A stretch of DNA of 64,000 bases from Ramlibacter humi (GTDB lineage: Bacteria > Pseudomonadota > Gammaproteobacteria > Burkholderiales > Burkholderiaceae_C): NCBI RefSeq assembly GCF_004681975.1, contig NZ_SMLK01000001.1, forward strand, positions 1,364,001-1,428,000, given 5' to 3'. Below are positions 43,399-53,136 of this stretch, piece after piece (the stretch's first letter is position 1; the number at the start of each line of letters is the position of its first letter). Below the pieces are notes generated by a model. It ran no database searches. It was given only the letters and a program-made list of their open reading frames with translations, and had not been told where the DNA came from. The position numbers and the translations under genes are program-made.

Positions 43399-44472
43399 CT
43401 ATTTCCTCACGTAGCCGAACGGCCAGACCATCAGGTAGTTGCGCACGTTGCCGTACAGCTTGCCCAGCCCCATGGGCTCCAGCAGCAGCACCAGGATGAT
43501 GGTGGCGCCGTAAACCATGTACGGGATGTGGGCCAATGCTTCCACGCCGACGTCCAAACCGATCGACCGCGCCGCCCACGCGATGAACGCGTTCATCTGC
43601 CCCGGCAGCAGCAGGATGAACGCGGTGCCGAAGAAGCTGCCGATGATGCTGCCCAGGCCGCCGACGATCACCATCGCCAGCACCTCGATGGACACGTTCA
43701 CCGCGAACTGCTCCGCGGTCACCGCGTGGTAGAAGCCGTAGATCAGCATCGAGCCGCTCACGCCGCCGATGAAGGCCGACGCGGCGAAGGCCACCAGCTT
43801 GTAGCGGAACGCCTGCACGCCGATCACGGCGGCCGCGTAGTCCTTCTCGCGCACGGCCACCAGCGCGCGGCCCAGCGCGCTGCGGCGCAGGTTCAGCATG
43901 AACAGCGTCACCGCCACCGTCCACGCCAGCACCACGTAGTAGGTGCCCGCCTCGGACTTCACCACCTGCCCCAGCAGCCGCATCGGCGGCGCCTGCAGCG
44001 TGGCCGCCACGCCGCCGCTGATGGCGGGCACGTGCGAGATGACCCAGTCCATGACGAACTGCATCGCCAGCGTGGACAGCGCCAGGTACAGGCCCTTCAC
44101 CCGCAGCGCGGCGAACGCGAACACCACGCCAACGGCCGTGGCCATCAGCCCGCCCAGCACCACCGCGATTTCCCACGGCACGCCGTGACGCGCGGCGTGC
44201 ACCGAGGCGTACGCGCCGATGCCCATGATGGCCGCGTAGCCGAAGTGGAACTGGCCCGCCCAGCCCAGCACCAGGTTGAGCCCCAGCACCGCGGCCGACC
44301 AGATCAGCCACGGACGGATGTAGCTGGTCAACGCGAGCGAGCTGAACATGAACGGCGCCGCCAGCGCGATGGCCAGCAACGCCAGCATCGCCCAGCGCTC
44401 GAACGGGATGGGGAACAGCCGGCGGTCGTCCGCGTAGCTGGTGTGGAAGATGCCGGCGCGCCGGTAAAGCAT
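43399..44472 (-). CDS. LivM-type ABC permease
   Basis: 357 residues, about ten hydrophobic helices; AVLGLNLVLGWAGQFHFGYAAIMGIGAYAS is the hallmark LivM segment and the VAVREKDYAAAVIGV loop contacts the ATPase. The first 30 residues (YRRAGIFHTSYADDRRLFPI) are cytoplasmic as usual. Between the LivH- and LivF-type genes, 3 bp and 2 bp away, so one operon. Confidence 0.9.
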   Translation of the reverse strand: MLYRRAGIFHTSYADDRRLFPIPFERWAMLALLAIALAAPFMFSSLALTSYIRPWLIWSAAVLGLNLVLGWAGQFHFGYAAIMGIGAYASVHAARHGVPWEIAVVLGGLMATAVGVVFAFAALRVKGLYLALSTLAMQFVMDWVISHVPAISGGVAATLQAPPMRLLGQVVKSEAGTYYVVLAWTVAVTLFMLNLRRSALGRALVAVREKDYAAAVIGVQAFRYKLVAFAASAFIGGVSGSMLIYGFYHAVTAEQFAVNVSIEVLAMVIVGGLGSIIGSFFGTAFILLLPGQMNAFIAWAARSIGLDVGVEALAHIPYMVYGATIILVLLLEPMGLGKLYGNVRNYLMVWPFGYVRK

Positions 44473-44475
44473 CGG

Positions 44476-45363
44476 TCAGATCCTCTCGATGTCCTGGCGG
44501 CCGAACAGCCCATGCGGCCGGACCATGATGGTGAGGATCAGCACCGCGGCCACCACCAGCTCGCGCGTGCCGCCGCCCAGCAGCGGATCCAGGTAACCGG
44601 AAGCGACGTTCTCCAGGATGCCCAGCAGCAGCCCCGCGAGCAGCGCGCCGCCGATGCTGTCCAGCCCGCCCAGCACGCCCACCGTGATGCCCTTGAGCAG
44701 CAGCAGCGACAGCGACTGGTCCACCGTCTGCACCGATCCCCACAGCACGCCCGCGGCGGTGGCGCACACCGACGACAGCGCCCACGACAGGGCCACGCCG
44801 CGCTCCACCGAGATGCCCACCGACCACGACGCGGTGTAGTCATCGGCGATGGCGCGCAGCACCGTGCCCATGCGCGTGCGGAAGAAGAAGATCGACAGCG
44901 CGAACATCACCAGCGTGACACCCGCGCCGATGGCGTAGGCGCGGTTCACCAGCAGCGGCCCCAGGAACAACGGTGCGTCGCTGATGCCCAGCGGCATGTT
45001 GCGCCCGCTGCCGCCCCACACCGTGAGCGCCGTGGCGCGCAGGAAGATGTCGATGCCCAGCGTCATCATCAGGATCATCACGACGGGCTGGCCGGCCAGG
45101 CGGCGCAGCGCCACGCGCTCGATCACCAGGCCCACCGCGAACATGGACACCATCGCCAGCGGAATGGCCAGCCACATCGACAGCTTGGCCTGCACCGCGA
45201 ACGCCAGCACCAGGTACGGGCCCAGCATCGTCAGCGCGCCCTGCGCCAGGTTGGGCACCGACGACGATTTGTAGATCAGCACGATGCCGATGGCCACCAG
45301 CGCGTACATCAGGCCCGCCAGGGCGCCGTTGACGGCCAGTTCCAGGAAGTACATCCAGTCCAT
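44476..45363 (-). CDS. LivH-type ABC permease
   Basis: 295 residues with eight or so membrane helices: NGALAGLMYALVAIGIVLIYKSS near the start and the ATPase-contact loop MGTVLRAIADDYTASWSVGI. The start ATG is 2 bp after the synthetase stop. A longer frame upstream runs through the synthetase gene and is spurious. Forms the membrane channel with the LivM-type subunit. Confidence 0.9.
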   Translation of the reverse strand: MDWMYFLELAVNGALAGLMYALVAIGIVLIYKSSSVPNLAQGALTMLGPYLVLAFAVQAKLSMWLAIPLAMVSMFAVGLVIERVALRRLAGQPVVMILMMTLGIDIFLRATALTVWGGSGRNMPLGISDAPLFLGPLLVNRAYAIGAGVTLVMFALSIFFFRTRMGTVLRAIADDYTASWSVGISVERGVALSWALSSVCATAAGVLWGSVQTVDQSLSLLLLKGITVGVLGGLDSIGGALLAGLLLGILENVASGYLDPLLGGGTRELVVAAVLILTIMVRPHGLFGRQDIERI

Positions 45364-45365
45364 CG

Positions 45366-47288
45366 TCAGACCTCCGCCACCGCGAGCTCGCGTTCCATCG
45401 TGCCCACCTCGCCGTTCTCGTACACCACCTGCGCGCGCACCGGCACCGACTTCGCGCCCGCGTAGATGGCTTCGATCACCGGCGAGTAGCGGTCTTCCAC
45501 CACGTTGCGCCGCAGCTTGCGGGTGCGCGTGATCTCGCCGTCGTCGGCGTCGAATTCCTTGTGCAGGCTGACGAAGTGGCGCAGCCGCAGCGGCTCGGGC
45601 AGGTTGGCGTTCACGCGTCGCACCGCGTCGGCCAGCAGCTTCACCACCTCGGGCTTTTGCGACAAGTCGGCGTATGACATGTACGAGATGCCGCGCAGTT
45701 CGGCCCAGTGGCCGACCGTTTCCTTGTCGATGCACACCATGGCGGCCAGCCGGTCGCGGCCCTTGCCGAGCACGGCCACGTCCTTGATGAAGGGACTGAA
45801 CTTCAGCCGGTTCTCGATGTAGTTCGGGATGTAGCGCTCGCCCGCGGCGGTGTGCACCACTTCCGCCAGCCGGCCCAGCACCACCAGGTGGCCGTCTTTT
45901 TCCACGTAGCCGGCGTCGCCGGTGTGCAGCCAGCCTTCGCGCAGCGTGTCGCGCGTGGCTTCCTCGTTCTGGAAGTAGCCGTTGAAGACGCTGCCGGACT
46001 TGATGAGGATCTCGCCCGCCGGGCTGATCTGCACCTCCACGCCGGGCAACGGCCGGCCCACGGTGTGCAGCCGCACCTCTTCCGGCGACTGCATCGCGTT
46101 GTAGGCGCTGCTCTCGGTCTGGCCGTACAGCTGGCGCAACTTCACGCCCAGCGCGCGGTAGAAGACGAAAGTGTCCTCGCCGATGGCCTCGCCGCCGGTG
46201 AAGGCGTGGCGCAGGCGCGTGAGGCCCAGCTGGTCCTTGATGGGGCCCATGATCGCGAACTCGCCGAACGGGCGCAGCAGGCGCTGCGACAGCGTGGGCG
46301 CCTTGCCTTCCAGCTTGCGGCGCTCCGCTGCCACCGCCGAGTCCATGAACAGGCCGTACAGCGCCTTCTTCAGCCGCGTGGAATCCTCCATGCGCACCTG
46401 CACCGTGGTGAGCATGTTGTCCCAGCTGCGCGGCGCGGCCAGGTAGAAGGTGGGCGCGATCTCGCGCAGATCGTGCAACACCGTTTCCTGGCGCTCTGGC
46501 ACGTTGATGGAAAAGCGCAGCGCGAAGCCGGCGCCGATGGTGAAGGCGAAGTCGCCGATCCACGCCATGGGCAGGTAGGCCAGCACGCTTTCGCCGAAGT
46601 CGAACGCGCCGCTGCGGTGCGCGTTGCGCACGCCGGACAGGATGTTGAAGTGGCTGAGGACCACGCCCTTGGGCTTGCCCGTGGTGCCGGAAGAATGGAT
46701 GAACACCGCCGGGTCGTCGGAGCCCGCCAACGACAGCAACTGCTCGCGCAACTCGGGCTCACGCCCCAGCCGCTCGCGTCCCTGCGCCTCGAGTTCAGTC
46801 CACGACACCAGGCCGGGCGCCGTGTAGCCGGCCAGCCCGCGCGGGTTGTCGTACACGATCAGGCCGATGTGGGCGCCGCGCTCGCGCAGGTCCAGCGCCT
46901 TGTCCACCTGCTCCTGGTCTTCGGCGAAGGCGACCGCGACGGTCACTTCGTTGGCCACGTGCAGCACTTCTTCGGGCGTGGCGTCCGGGTACACCGGCAT
47001 CGCGTACGCGCCCAGCATGCCGGCGCACACCATGCCCAGGTACAGCCGCGGGCGGTTGTCGCCCAGCACCAGCACACCCTGGTGCCGCGACAGGCCGCGC
47101 GCCTGCAGTCCCGCCGTGACGGCGCAGACCGTGGTCCAGACCTGCGCCCAGGTGGATTCCTGCCAGATGCCGCGGTCCTTCTCGCGGAACGCGACCCCAT
47201 CGGGCACGGCCTGCGCGTTGGCGGCCAGCAGCCGCGGCAGCGTGGTGCGCGGGTCGAAGTCCCAGCGGGCGGCGTCACTGCGCGGCAT
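45366..47288 (-). CDS. AMP-dependent acyl-CoA synthetase (long-chain type) inside importer operon
   Basis: 640 residues. AMP-binding P-loop VFIHSSGTTGKPKGVVLSH, then LRQLYGQTESSAY and LHTGDAGYVEKDGHLVVLGR of the ANL superfamily. The length and insertion pattern match FadD15/ACSL-type synthetases, which are often found among Liv-type importer genes in Burkholderiales. It overlaps the LivG-type gene by 14 bp. Expected to activate the imported acid to its CoA thioester; one of three ligases in the island and a candidate for the AliA step. Confidence 0.88.
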   Translation of the reverse strand: MPRSDAARWDFDPRTTLPRLLAANAQAVPDGVAFREKDRGIWQESTWAQVWTTVCAVTAGLQARGLSRHQGVLVLGDNRPRLYLGMVCAGMLGAYAMPVYPDATPEEVLHVANEVTVAVAFAEDQEQVDKALDLRERGAHIGLIVYDNPRGLAGYTAPGLVSWTELEAQGRERLGREPELREQLLSLAGSDDPAVFIHSSGTTGKPKGVVLSHFNILSGVRNAHRSGAFDFGESVLAYLPMAWIGDFAFTIGAGFALRFSINVPERQETVLHDLREIAPTFYLAAPRSWDNMLTTVQVRMEDSTRLKKALYGLFMDSAVAAERRKLEGKAPTLSQRLLRPFGEFAIMGPIKDQLGLTRLRHAFTGGEAIGEDTFVFYRALGVKLRQLYGQTESSAYNAMQSPEEVRLHTVGRPLPGVEVQISPAGEILIKSGSVFNGYFQNEEATRDTLREGWLHTGDAGYVEKDGHLVVLGRLAEVVHTAAGERYIPNYIENRLKFSPFIKDVAVLGKGRDRLAAMVCIDKETVGHWAELRGISYMSYADLSQKPEVVKLLADAVRRVNANLPEPLRLRHFVSLHKEFDADDGEITRTRKLRRNVVEDRYSPVIEAIYAGAKSVPVRAQVVYENGEVGTMERELAVAEV

Positions 47289-48105
47289 GGCTGCCCCCGA
47301 TGTAGGCCTTGACCACGCGCGGGTCGGCGATGACCTCGCGCGGGATGCCGGTGCCGATGACTTCGCCGTAGCTGAGCACCAGCATGCGGTCGCAGATGCC
47401 GGTGATGATGTCCATGTGGTGTTCGATGATCAGCACCGTCACGCCGCGCTCGTCGCGCGCGTCCAGGATGAAGCGCGCCATGTAGGCCTTCTCTTCCTGG
47501 TTCATGCCGGCCATGGGCTCGTCCAGGATCAGGAAGCTGGGTCGCGCCGCCAGCGCGCGCGCCAGTTCCACGCGCTTCTTCAGGCCGAGAGGCAGCGAGT
47601 CCACGTGCTCGTCGCGCACGTTCTCCAGCTGCATGAAATCGATGATCTCCTCGACCACTTCGCGGTTGCGCACCTCTTCCGGCTTGGCGAACCAGGGATA
47701 GAGCGCGGTGCGCCAGATGCTCGGGTGCATGTGCACGTGGCGGCCGAGCAGGATGTTGTCCAGCACGCTCATGCCGTTGAACAGCGCCAGGTTCTGGAAA
47801 GTGCGCGCCACGCCCCGGCGCGCCACCTTGTGCGGCGCCAGCCCGGTGATGTCCTCGCCGTTGAGCAGGATGCTGCCTTTCTGCGGCGGGAAGAAGCCGG
47901 TGATGGCGTTGGTCATGGTGGTCTTGCCGCTGCCGTTGGGGCCCACCAGGCCGAAGATCTCGCCGCGGTCCACGTGCAGGTTCACGCCGGTGACGGCCAC
48001 CAGGCCGCCGAAGCGGCGTTCGACGTCGCGGCATTCCAGGACGCGCGTCGCGGCCGCAGCGCTTGCAGCCACCTTCAATTCGGGAGCTATCGTTCGCGTG
48101 TCCAT
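47275..48105 (-). CDS. LivG-type ABC ATPase
   Basis: 276 residues. Walker A GPNGSGKTT near residue 55, ARTFQNLALFNGMSVLDNIL Q-loop region, LPLGLKKRVELARAL signature variant, Walker B FLILDEPMAGMNQEE and VLIIEHHMDII. The start overlaps the acyl-CoA dehydrogenase stop by 1 bp. N-terminal extension of about 25 residues is longer than usual. Works with the LivF-type ATPase. Confidence 0.9.
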   Translation of the reverse strand: MDTRTIAPELKVAASAAAATRVLECRDVERRFGGLVAVTGVNLHVDRGEIFGLVGPNGSGKTTMTNAITGFFPPQKGSILLNGEDITGLAPHKVARRGVARTFQNLALFNGMSVLDNILLGRHVHMHPSIWRTALYPWFAKPEEVRNREVVEEIIDFMQLENVRDEHVDSLPLGLKKRVELARALAARPSFLILDEPMAGMNQEEKAYMARFILDARDERGVTVLIIEHHMDIITGICDRMLVLSYGEVIGTGIPREVIADPRVVKAYIGGSHAAQ

Positions 48106-49247
48106 CAGCGCATCAACTCCCGCCCGATCAGCATGCGCCGGATCTCCGATGTGCCGGCGCCGATCTCGTACAGCTTGGCATCGCGCAGCAGGCGCCCGGC
48201 CGCATAGTCATTGGTGTAGCCGTTGCCGCCCAGGCACTGGATAGCGTCCAGCGCCGATTGCGTGGCGGCTTCGGCGGCGAACAGGATGACGCTGGCCGAT
48301 TCCTTGCGCAGCGCCTCGCCGGCATCGGCGCGCAGGGCCATCGTGTCCAGGTAGGCGCGGCTCGCGCCCAGTCGCGTGTACATGTCGGCCAGCTTCGCCT
48401 GCACCAGCTGGAATTCACCGATGGCCCGGCCGAACTGCTTGCGCTGCGCCACGTAGGGCAGCACGACGTCCATCGCGGCCTGCTGCAATCCAACGCACGC
48501 GGACGCGGCCACCAGGCGCTCGTAGTCGAGCCCACTCATGAGCACGCGCACGCCGCCGTCCAGCTGGCCCAGCACGTTGTCGGCGGGCACGAAGCAATCC
48601 TCGAACACCAGCTCGCAGGTGCCCGAGCCGCGCATGCCCAACTTGTCGATGCGCTGGCGCGTCTGGAACCCCGCCGTGCCGCGCTCGACGATGAAGGTGG
48701 TGATGCCCGCCTTGCCCGCTTCGGGGTTGGTCTTGGCGTACACGACGAAGGTGTCGGCGTACCAGCCGTTGGTGGTCCACAGCTTGGTGCCCGTCAGGCG
48801 AAATCCGCCCTGCACCGGCGTGGCGCGCAGCTTCATCGACACCACGTCGGAACCCGCGCCCTCCTCGCTCATCGCGAGCGCGCCGACCGCCTGGCCGCTG
48901 AGCAGCGCCGGCAGGTAGCGGCGCTTCTGCTCCGCCGTGCCGTGCAGCCGGATCTGGTTGACGCAAAGGTTCGAATGCGCGACGTACGCGATGCCCACCG
49001 AACCCGAAGCGCGCGAAATCTCCTCCGAGATCACGGCATGCGCGCGGTACCCGAGGCCCGGCCCACCGTCTTCCTGCGGCACCGTGGGACCGAGCACGCC
49101 CAGCTCGCCCAGCCGGGGCCACAGCTCGCGCGGAAACCAGTCTTCCTGGTCGATGCGGCGCGCCAGCGGCGCGATCTCCGCCTGCGCGAACCGGTGCACG
49201 GCCGCTCGCAGCTCCTCCAGTGCGGCGGCATCGGGATAGGACAACAT
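48105..49247 (-). CDS. Isovaleryl-CoA-dehydrogenase-like acyl-CoA dehydrogenase
   Basis: 380 residues from the ATG 7 nt after a TAGCAT -10 box; an in-frame start 12 codons upstream lies before that box. In the isovaleryl-CoA dehydrogenase group the catalytic Glu is in the [11 protein letters not shown] helix (Glu243 here), and the C-terminal position reads GAGTSEIRR, as seen here. Substrates of that group are branched short-chain or citronellyl-type acyl-CoAs. First gene of the importer operon. Suggests a dehydrogenation step at a methyl-branched chain. Confidence 0.85.
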   Translation of the reverse strand: MLSYPDAAALEELRAAVHRFAQAEIAPLARRIDQEDWFPRELWPRLGELGVLGPTVPQEDGGPGLGYRAHAVISEEISRASGSVGIAYVAHSNLCVNQIRLHGTAEQKRRYLPALLSGQAVGALAMSEEGAGSDVVSMKLRATPVQGGFRLTGTKLWTTNGWYADTFVVYAKTNPEAGKAGITTFIVERGTAGFQTRQRIDKLGMRGSGTCELVFEDCFVPADNVLGQLDGGVRVLMSGLDYERLVAASACVGLQQAAMDVVLPYVAQRKQFGRAIGEFQLVQAKLADMYTRLGASRAYLDTMALRADAGEALRKESASVILFAAEAATQSALDAIQCLGGNGYTNDYAAGRLLRDAKLYEIGAGTSEIRRMLIGRELMR

Positions 49248-49254
49248 GCGGCCA

Positions 49255-49313
49255 ATGCTAGGGCCGGCTTGTTGGCCGCACAACAGGGAACACCTAGTGG
49301 ATTACGCTAGTGT
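49255..49313 (-). promoter_or_regulatory. Promoter and candidate operator of the importer operon
   Basis: On the minus strand TAGCAT (49255-49260) lies 7 nt before the dehydrogenase ATG. Upstream, ACACCTAG (49290-49297) and CTAGTGT (49307-49313) form an imperfect inverted repeat. Both lie in the 100-bp gap after the enoyl-CoA hydratase gene, so the importer operon can be transcribed separately. Confidence 0.45.
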
Positions 49314-49346
49314 CTACTGCGCACTTTAGGCAATGTGCTGCCTAAT

Positions 49347-50129
49347 TCAGAGGCCTTGCCATGTCGGCTGGGAGCCTTCTCCGAAGGCGCGGATGCCTTC
49401 GTCCGCATCCGCACTGAGCAACAGCTTGGCGAATTCGGCGCGCTCCTCGGCCAGCGGTGCCTGCAGTTCGGCAAATTTGCGGCGGCGCAGCACGCGCGTG
49501 CACGCCAGCACCGACAAAGGCGCGCGTGAAGCGATGGTTTCGGCCAGGTCGAGCGCCTGCTCCATCAGCTGCCCGGCCGCCACCACGCGGCTGACAAGCC
49601 CGGCCTGCAATGCGCGTGCAGCATCGATGGGTTCGCCGGTGAGGATCATCTCCGCGGCCAGCGCCTCGGGCAGCATGCGCGGCAGCCGCGTGCAGCCGCC
49701 GGCGCCCGCCAGTACGCCCAGCTTGATCTCCGGCAACCCGAAGCGCGCGTGCTCCGACGCGATGCGCAGGTCGCAGGCCAGCGCCAGTTCCAGCCCGCCG
49801 CCCAACGCCAGCCCATTCACCGCGGCCACCAGCGGCTTGCGCGTGCCCGGCCGGTGCGTGATGCCGCCCAGTTGCGGGTCGTCCGCGCCATTCACCACGT
49901 TGGCGCGAATCCAGGGAAGCATGGTGGGGATGTCCGCGCCGGTGCAGAAGGCTCGGTCCCCCGCGCCGGTGAGCACGATGCAGCGCACGGTTTCGTCGGC
50001 ATCCAGTTCCCCGAAGGCTTTCGCCATCGCCTCGTTGGTCTGCGGATCCAGCGCGTTGTACCGCTGGGGCCGCTGGATGGTGAGCACGGCGACGCCGGCT
50101 CGCGGGCGGGTGATGAGCACGGATTCCAT
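49347..50129 (-). CDS. Enoyl-CoA hydratase/isomerase family protein
   Basis: 260 residues. Crotonase fold: NALDPQTNEAM, FCTGADIPTML, GLALGGGLELALACDLRIA and GLPEIKLGVLAGAGGCTRLPRML, with both Glu residues of true hydratases in place. Candidate for the hydratase step either of cyclohexenecarboxyl-CoA (BadK role) or of a glutaconyl-type CoA after carboxylation (LiuC/AtuE role). It is not obviously closer to BadK. TAGCAT -10 box 6 nt before the ATG. Divergent from the ligase-carboxylase operon across a shared operator. Confidence 0.87.
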   Translation of the reverse strand: MESVLITRPRAGVAVLTIQRPQRYNALDPQTNEAMAKAFGELDADETVRCIVLTGAGDRAFCTGADIPTMLPWIRANVVNGADDPQLGGITHRPGTRKPLVAAVNGLALGGGLELALACDLRIASEHARFGLPEIKLGVLAGAGGCTRLPRMLPEALAAEMILTGEPIDAARALQAGLVSRVVAAGQLMEQALDLAETIASRAPLSVLACTRVLRRRKFAELQAPLAEERAEFAKLLLSADADEGIRAFGEGSQPTWQGL

Positions 50130-50135
50130 GGTCCC

Positions 50136-50170
50136 ATGCTAGCATCGATAAAACGGACAGGCGACCGTTT
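50136..50170. promoter_or_regulatory. Divergent promoter with TetR-type operator
   Basis: TAGCAT on the minus strand (50136-50141) serves the hydratase gene. AAACGG (50151-50156) and CCGTTT (50165-50170) form a perfect dyad with 8-bp spacer. CGGACAGGCGACCGTTT (50154-50170) matches the palindrome before the TetR gene at 13 of 17 positions. Likely common operator for both directions. Confidence 0.55.
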
Positions 50171-50187
50171 ATTGGTGCGAGGAGACC

Positions 50188-51552
50188 ATGACGAACACTT
50201 CCGCGGCCGACGTTCCCTTCAGCCAGGCCGAGACAAGGCCCTGGGCGGACCTGCAGGCGCAACAGCTCCACGAGCTGCGCAGGCAGCTGGCTTATCTGCA
50301 GGCGCACTCTCCCTTCTACCAGCGCAAGCTGGGTGCGGCCCGCATCGGGGCCGACGACGTGCGCTCGCTGGACGACCTGCGCGCCATCCCCTTCACCACC
50401 AAGCAGGAACTGCGCGACAGCCTGAAGGCCGCGCCGCTGCTCGGCGAACACCAGGCCGCCGAGTGGGCGGACGTGGTGCAGGTGCAGGCTTCGTCCGGCA
50501 CGACGGGCAGCCCGGCGTACATCGGCCTCACTCGGCAGGATTGCGAGAACTGGGCCGAGATGACCGCGCGCGGCCTGTATGCCAGCGGCATCCGGCGCGG
50601 CGACCGAGTGCTGCACGGCTTTTCCATGAGCAAGGGGTTCGTCGGCGGCATCCCGATCTGGCAGGGCATCGAGCGCATCGGCGCGGTGGACATCCCCATC
50701 GGCGCCGACGGCGGCGTCGACCGGCTGCTGATCGCCGCGCGCGACGCCCGCCCGCGCTGCATCGTCGGCACGCCCAACTTCCTGCTGTACCTGGCGACCG
50801 TCGCGCGCGACCTGGCCGGCTGCGCAGCCACCGACCTCGGCGTGCAGCGCCTGATCGTCGGCGGCGAGCCCGGCGGCGGCATCCCCGCCATCCGCGAAGG
50901 CCTGCAATCGCACTGGGGGGCGACATGCTGCGAGGTGATGGGCGGCACCGACCTGGGTTGCGTCTACTGGGCGGAAGCGCCCGACCAGCGCGGCATGTAC
51001 TTCGTCGCGCCGGAGTTCATCCTGGCCGAGCTGATCGACCCGGCCAGCGGCGAGCCGATCCCGTGGAAGGAAGGCGCCACCGGCGAGCTCGTCTACAGCT
51101 CGCTGCAGCGGCAAGCCTCGCCCGTGCTTCGCTTCCGCTCCGGCGACCACGTCACCGTCACCGCCATGGGCGGGCCGGGCGGCCGCACCACGCCGGCCAT
51201 CCGCTGCTTCGGCCGCACCGACGACATGCTGATCGTGCGCGGCGTCAACCTCTTCCCCTCCGCCGTGCAGGACGTGGTGTCGTCGATGAAGCCGCTGGTG
51301 GGCGGCGTGATGCGCGTGCTGGCCGACTTCGAAGGCCACACGACACAGCAGAACCTGAAGCTTCTGGTGGAACGCGCGCCCGGCGCCGCACCACACAACG
51401 ATGCCGCGACGGCAGCTCAAGTGGAAACGCGCGTGCGCAACGCGCTGGCCGTGAAAGCCGAGGTGACGATGGTGCGCCACGGCTTCTTCGACGCGCCCGG
51501 CGCGCAGAAAGTCGCGCTCACCCTGCGCAAGGCACCGGACCTCACCCGATGA
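50188..51552 (+). CDS. Phenylacetate-CoA-ligase (PaaK)-type AMP-forming ligase
   Basis: 454 residues. PaaK-type ANL enzyme: LLAYLQAHSPFYQRKL-like head, IPFTTKQELRD, P-loop QASSGTTGSPAYIGLT, VMGGTDLG, and the C-terminal LIVRGVNLFPSAVQD. Acts in the cytoplasm to form an aryl- or alkyl-CoA. First gene of the rightward operon; GAGGAG ribosome site. Its pairing with a carboxylase rather than phenylacetate oxygenase genes argues against phenylacetate itself. Confidence 0.87.
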   Translation: MTNTSAADVPFSQAETRPWADLQAQQLHELRRQLAYLQAHSPFYQRKLGAARIGADDVRSLDDLRAIPFTTKQELRDSLKAAPLLGEHQAAEWADVVQVQASSGTTGSPAYIGLTRQDCENWAEMTARGLYASGIRRGDRVLHGFSMSKGFVGGIPIWQGIERIGAVDIPIGADGGVDRLLIAARDARPRCIVGTPNFLLYLATVARDLAGCAATDLGVQRLIVGGEPGGGIPAIREGLQSHWGATCCEVMGGTDLGCVYWAEAPDQRGMYFVAPEFILAELIDPASGEPIPWKEGATGELVYSSLQRQASPVLRFRSGDHVTVTAMGGPGGRTTPAIRCFGRTDDMLIVRGVNLFPSAVQDVVSSMKPLVGGVMRVLADFEGHTTQQNLKLLVERAPGAAPHNDAATAAQVETRVRNALAVKAEVTMVRHGFFDAPGAQKVALTLRKAPDLTR

Positions 51553-53129
51553 ACGCCACCACCGAACACGAGCAGAACGAAGCGGCTTACCGCGAGCTGC
51601 TGTCCTCCCTCGCGCAGGCACGCCAGCAGGCCTGGCTGGGCGGCCCCGAACCCATTCGCCAGAAACACCGGCAGCGCGGCCGCCTGCTGGTGCGCGAGCG
51701 CATCGACCTGCTGCTGGACCCCGGCTCGCCCTTCATCGAGCTGGGCGAGCTGGCGGGCGAAGGCCTGTACGAGGGCGTGGCGCCCGGCGCCGGCATCGTC
51801 ACCGGCGTGGGCCTGATCGAAGGCCGCGCCTGCATGGTCATCGCCAACGACGCCACGGTGAAAGGCGGCACCTACTTCGGCATGACCTGCCGCAAGCACG
51901 TGCGCGCGCAGCGCTTCGCCTGGCAGCACCGCCTGCCCTGCGTCACGCTGGTGGACAGCGGCGGCGCGTTCCTTCCGGACCAGGCCAACATCTTTCCCGA
52001 CGAAGGCCTGTTCGGCAGCATCTTCCAGCAGCAGGTGGGCATGTCCGCCGATGGCATCGCGCAGATCGCGGTGGTGCTGGGTGCCTGCACGGCCGGCGGC
52101 GCGTACATCCCCGCGCTGTGCGACGAAGTGGTCATCGTGCGCGGCAAAGGCTTCATGTTCCTGGGCGGCCCGCAACTGGTGCAGGCCGCCACGGGCGAGA
52201 CGGTGGATGCCGAGCTGCTGGGAGGCGCCGACATGCACTCGCGCAAGAGCGGCGTGACCGACCACCTGGCCGAGGACGACGGCCATGCGCTGGCCATCGC
52301 GCGCCAGCTGGTGTCGCAGTTGCCGCCCATGCCCGCGCCCCTGCGCGATCGCTTGCCTGCGCAGGAGCCGGCGCGCCCCGTCACCGACATCTACGGCCTG
52401 GTGCAGCGCGACGCGCGCAAGCCCACGCCCACGCGCGAAGTGCTGCGCTGCCTGCTGGACGGCGGCGAGCTCAGCGAGTTCAAGGCCGCGTATGGCGACA
52501 CGCTGATCACCGGTTTCGCGCGCATCGGCGGATGGCAGGTGGGCGTGCTGGCCAACGAAGGCGTGCTGTTCGTCGACAGCGCGGTGAAGGCCACGCACTT
52601 CATCGACCTGTGCTGCAAGCGCAACATCCCGCTGCTGTTCCTGGCCGACGTCACCGGCTTCATGGTAGGCCGGCAGGCCGAGGAAGACGGCATCGCCAAA
52701 GCGGGCGCGCGCTTCATCACCGCGATGAGCTCGGCGTCGGTGCCCAAGTTCACCATCATCACCGGCGGCGCGTACGGCGCGGGCTACCTGGCCATGTGCG
52801 GCCGCGCTTTCAAGCCCAACGCGATGTTCATGTGGCCCAACGGCCGCGCGGCCATCATGGGGCCCGACCAGGCGGCGACCACGCTCGCGCTGGTGAAGCG
52901 GCAGAACCTGAAGGCGGGCGAGACGTGGACGCCCGAGGACGAGGAAGCGTTCAAGGCGCCCATCCGCCGTCAGTACGAAGACTTCGCCGCGGCGCGCAAC
53001 TTCGCGCGCCACCTGTGGGTGGACGGCATCCTGGACCCGGCCGAGACCAGGCCGGTGCTCAGCCTGCTGCTCGACCTGGCCGCGCGCGTGCCGGCCGAAC
53101 CCACGCGCTTCGGCGTGTTCCGCATGTGA
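51549..53129 (+). CDS. Biotin-dependent acyl-CoA carboxylase, carboxyltransferase (beta) subunit
   Basis: 526 residues, length of methylcrotonyl-CoA (LiuB) and geranyl-CoA (AtuC) carboxylase beta subunits. Carboxyltransferase features: TLVDSGGAFLPDQANIFPDEGLFG, GACTAGGAYIPALCDEVVIV, LGGPQLVQAATGE and, in the C-terminal half, ITGGAYGAGYLAMCGRAF. The IFQQQVGMSADGI stretch differs from the FNQA motif of the classic enzymes, hinting at a changed acyl pocket. Start overlaps the ligase stop (ATGA). Partner of the next gene. Confidence 0.88.
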   Translation: MNATTEHEQNEAAYRELLSSLAQARQQAWLGGPEPIRQKHRQRGRLLVRERIDLLLDPGSPFIELGELAGEGLYEGVAPGAGIVTGVGLIEGRACMVIANDATVKGGTYFGMTCRKHVRAQRFAWQHRLPCVTLVDSGGAFLPDQANIFPDEGLFGSIFQQQVGMSADGIAQIAVVLGACTAGGAYIPALCDEVVIVRGKGFMFLGGPQLVQAATGETVDAELLGGADMHSRKSGVTDHLAEDDGHALAIARQLVSQLPPMPAPLRDRLPAQEPARPVTDIYGLVQRDARKPTPTREVLRCLLDGGELSEFKAAYGDTLITGFARIGGWQVGVLANEGVLFVDSAVKATHFIDLCCKRNIPLLFLADVTGFMVGRQAEEDGIAKAGARFITAMSSASVPKFTIITGGAYGAGYLAMCGRAFKPNAMFMWPNGRAAIMGPDQAATTLALVKRQNLKAGETWTPEDEEAFKAPIRRQYEDFAAARNFARHLWVDGILDPAETRPVLSLLLDLAARVPAEPTRFGVFRM

Positions 53130-53136
53130 GGCCGCG

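Noticed and set aside
47275-49247. Importer genes as a branched-chain amino acid (Liv) system
   Set aside because: The gene order with an acyl-CoA synthetase and dehydrogenase inside the operon points to a carboxylate substrate, so liv symbols were not assigned.
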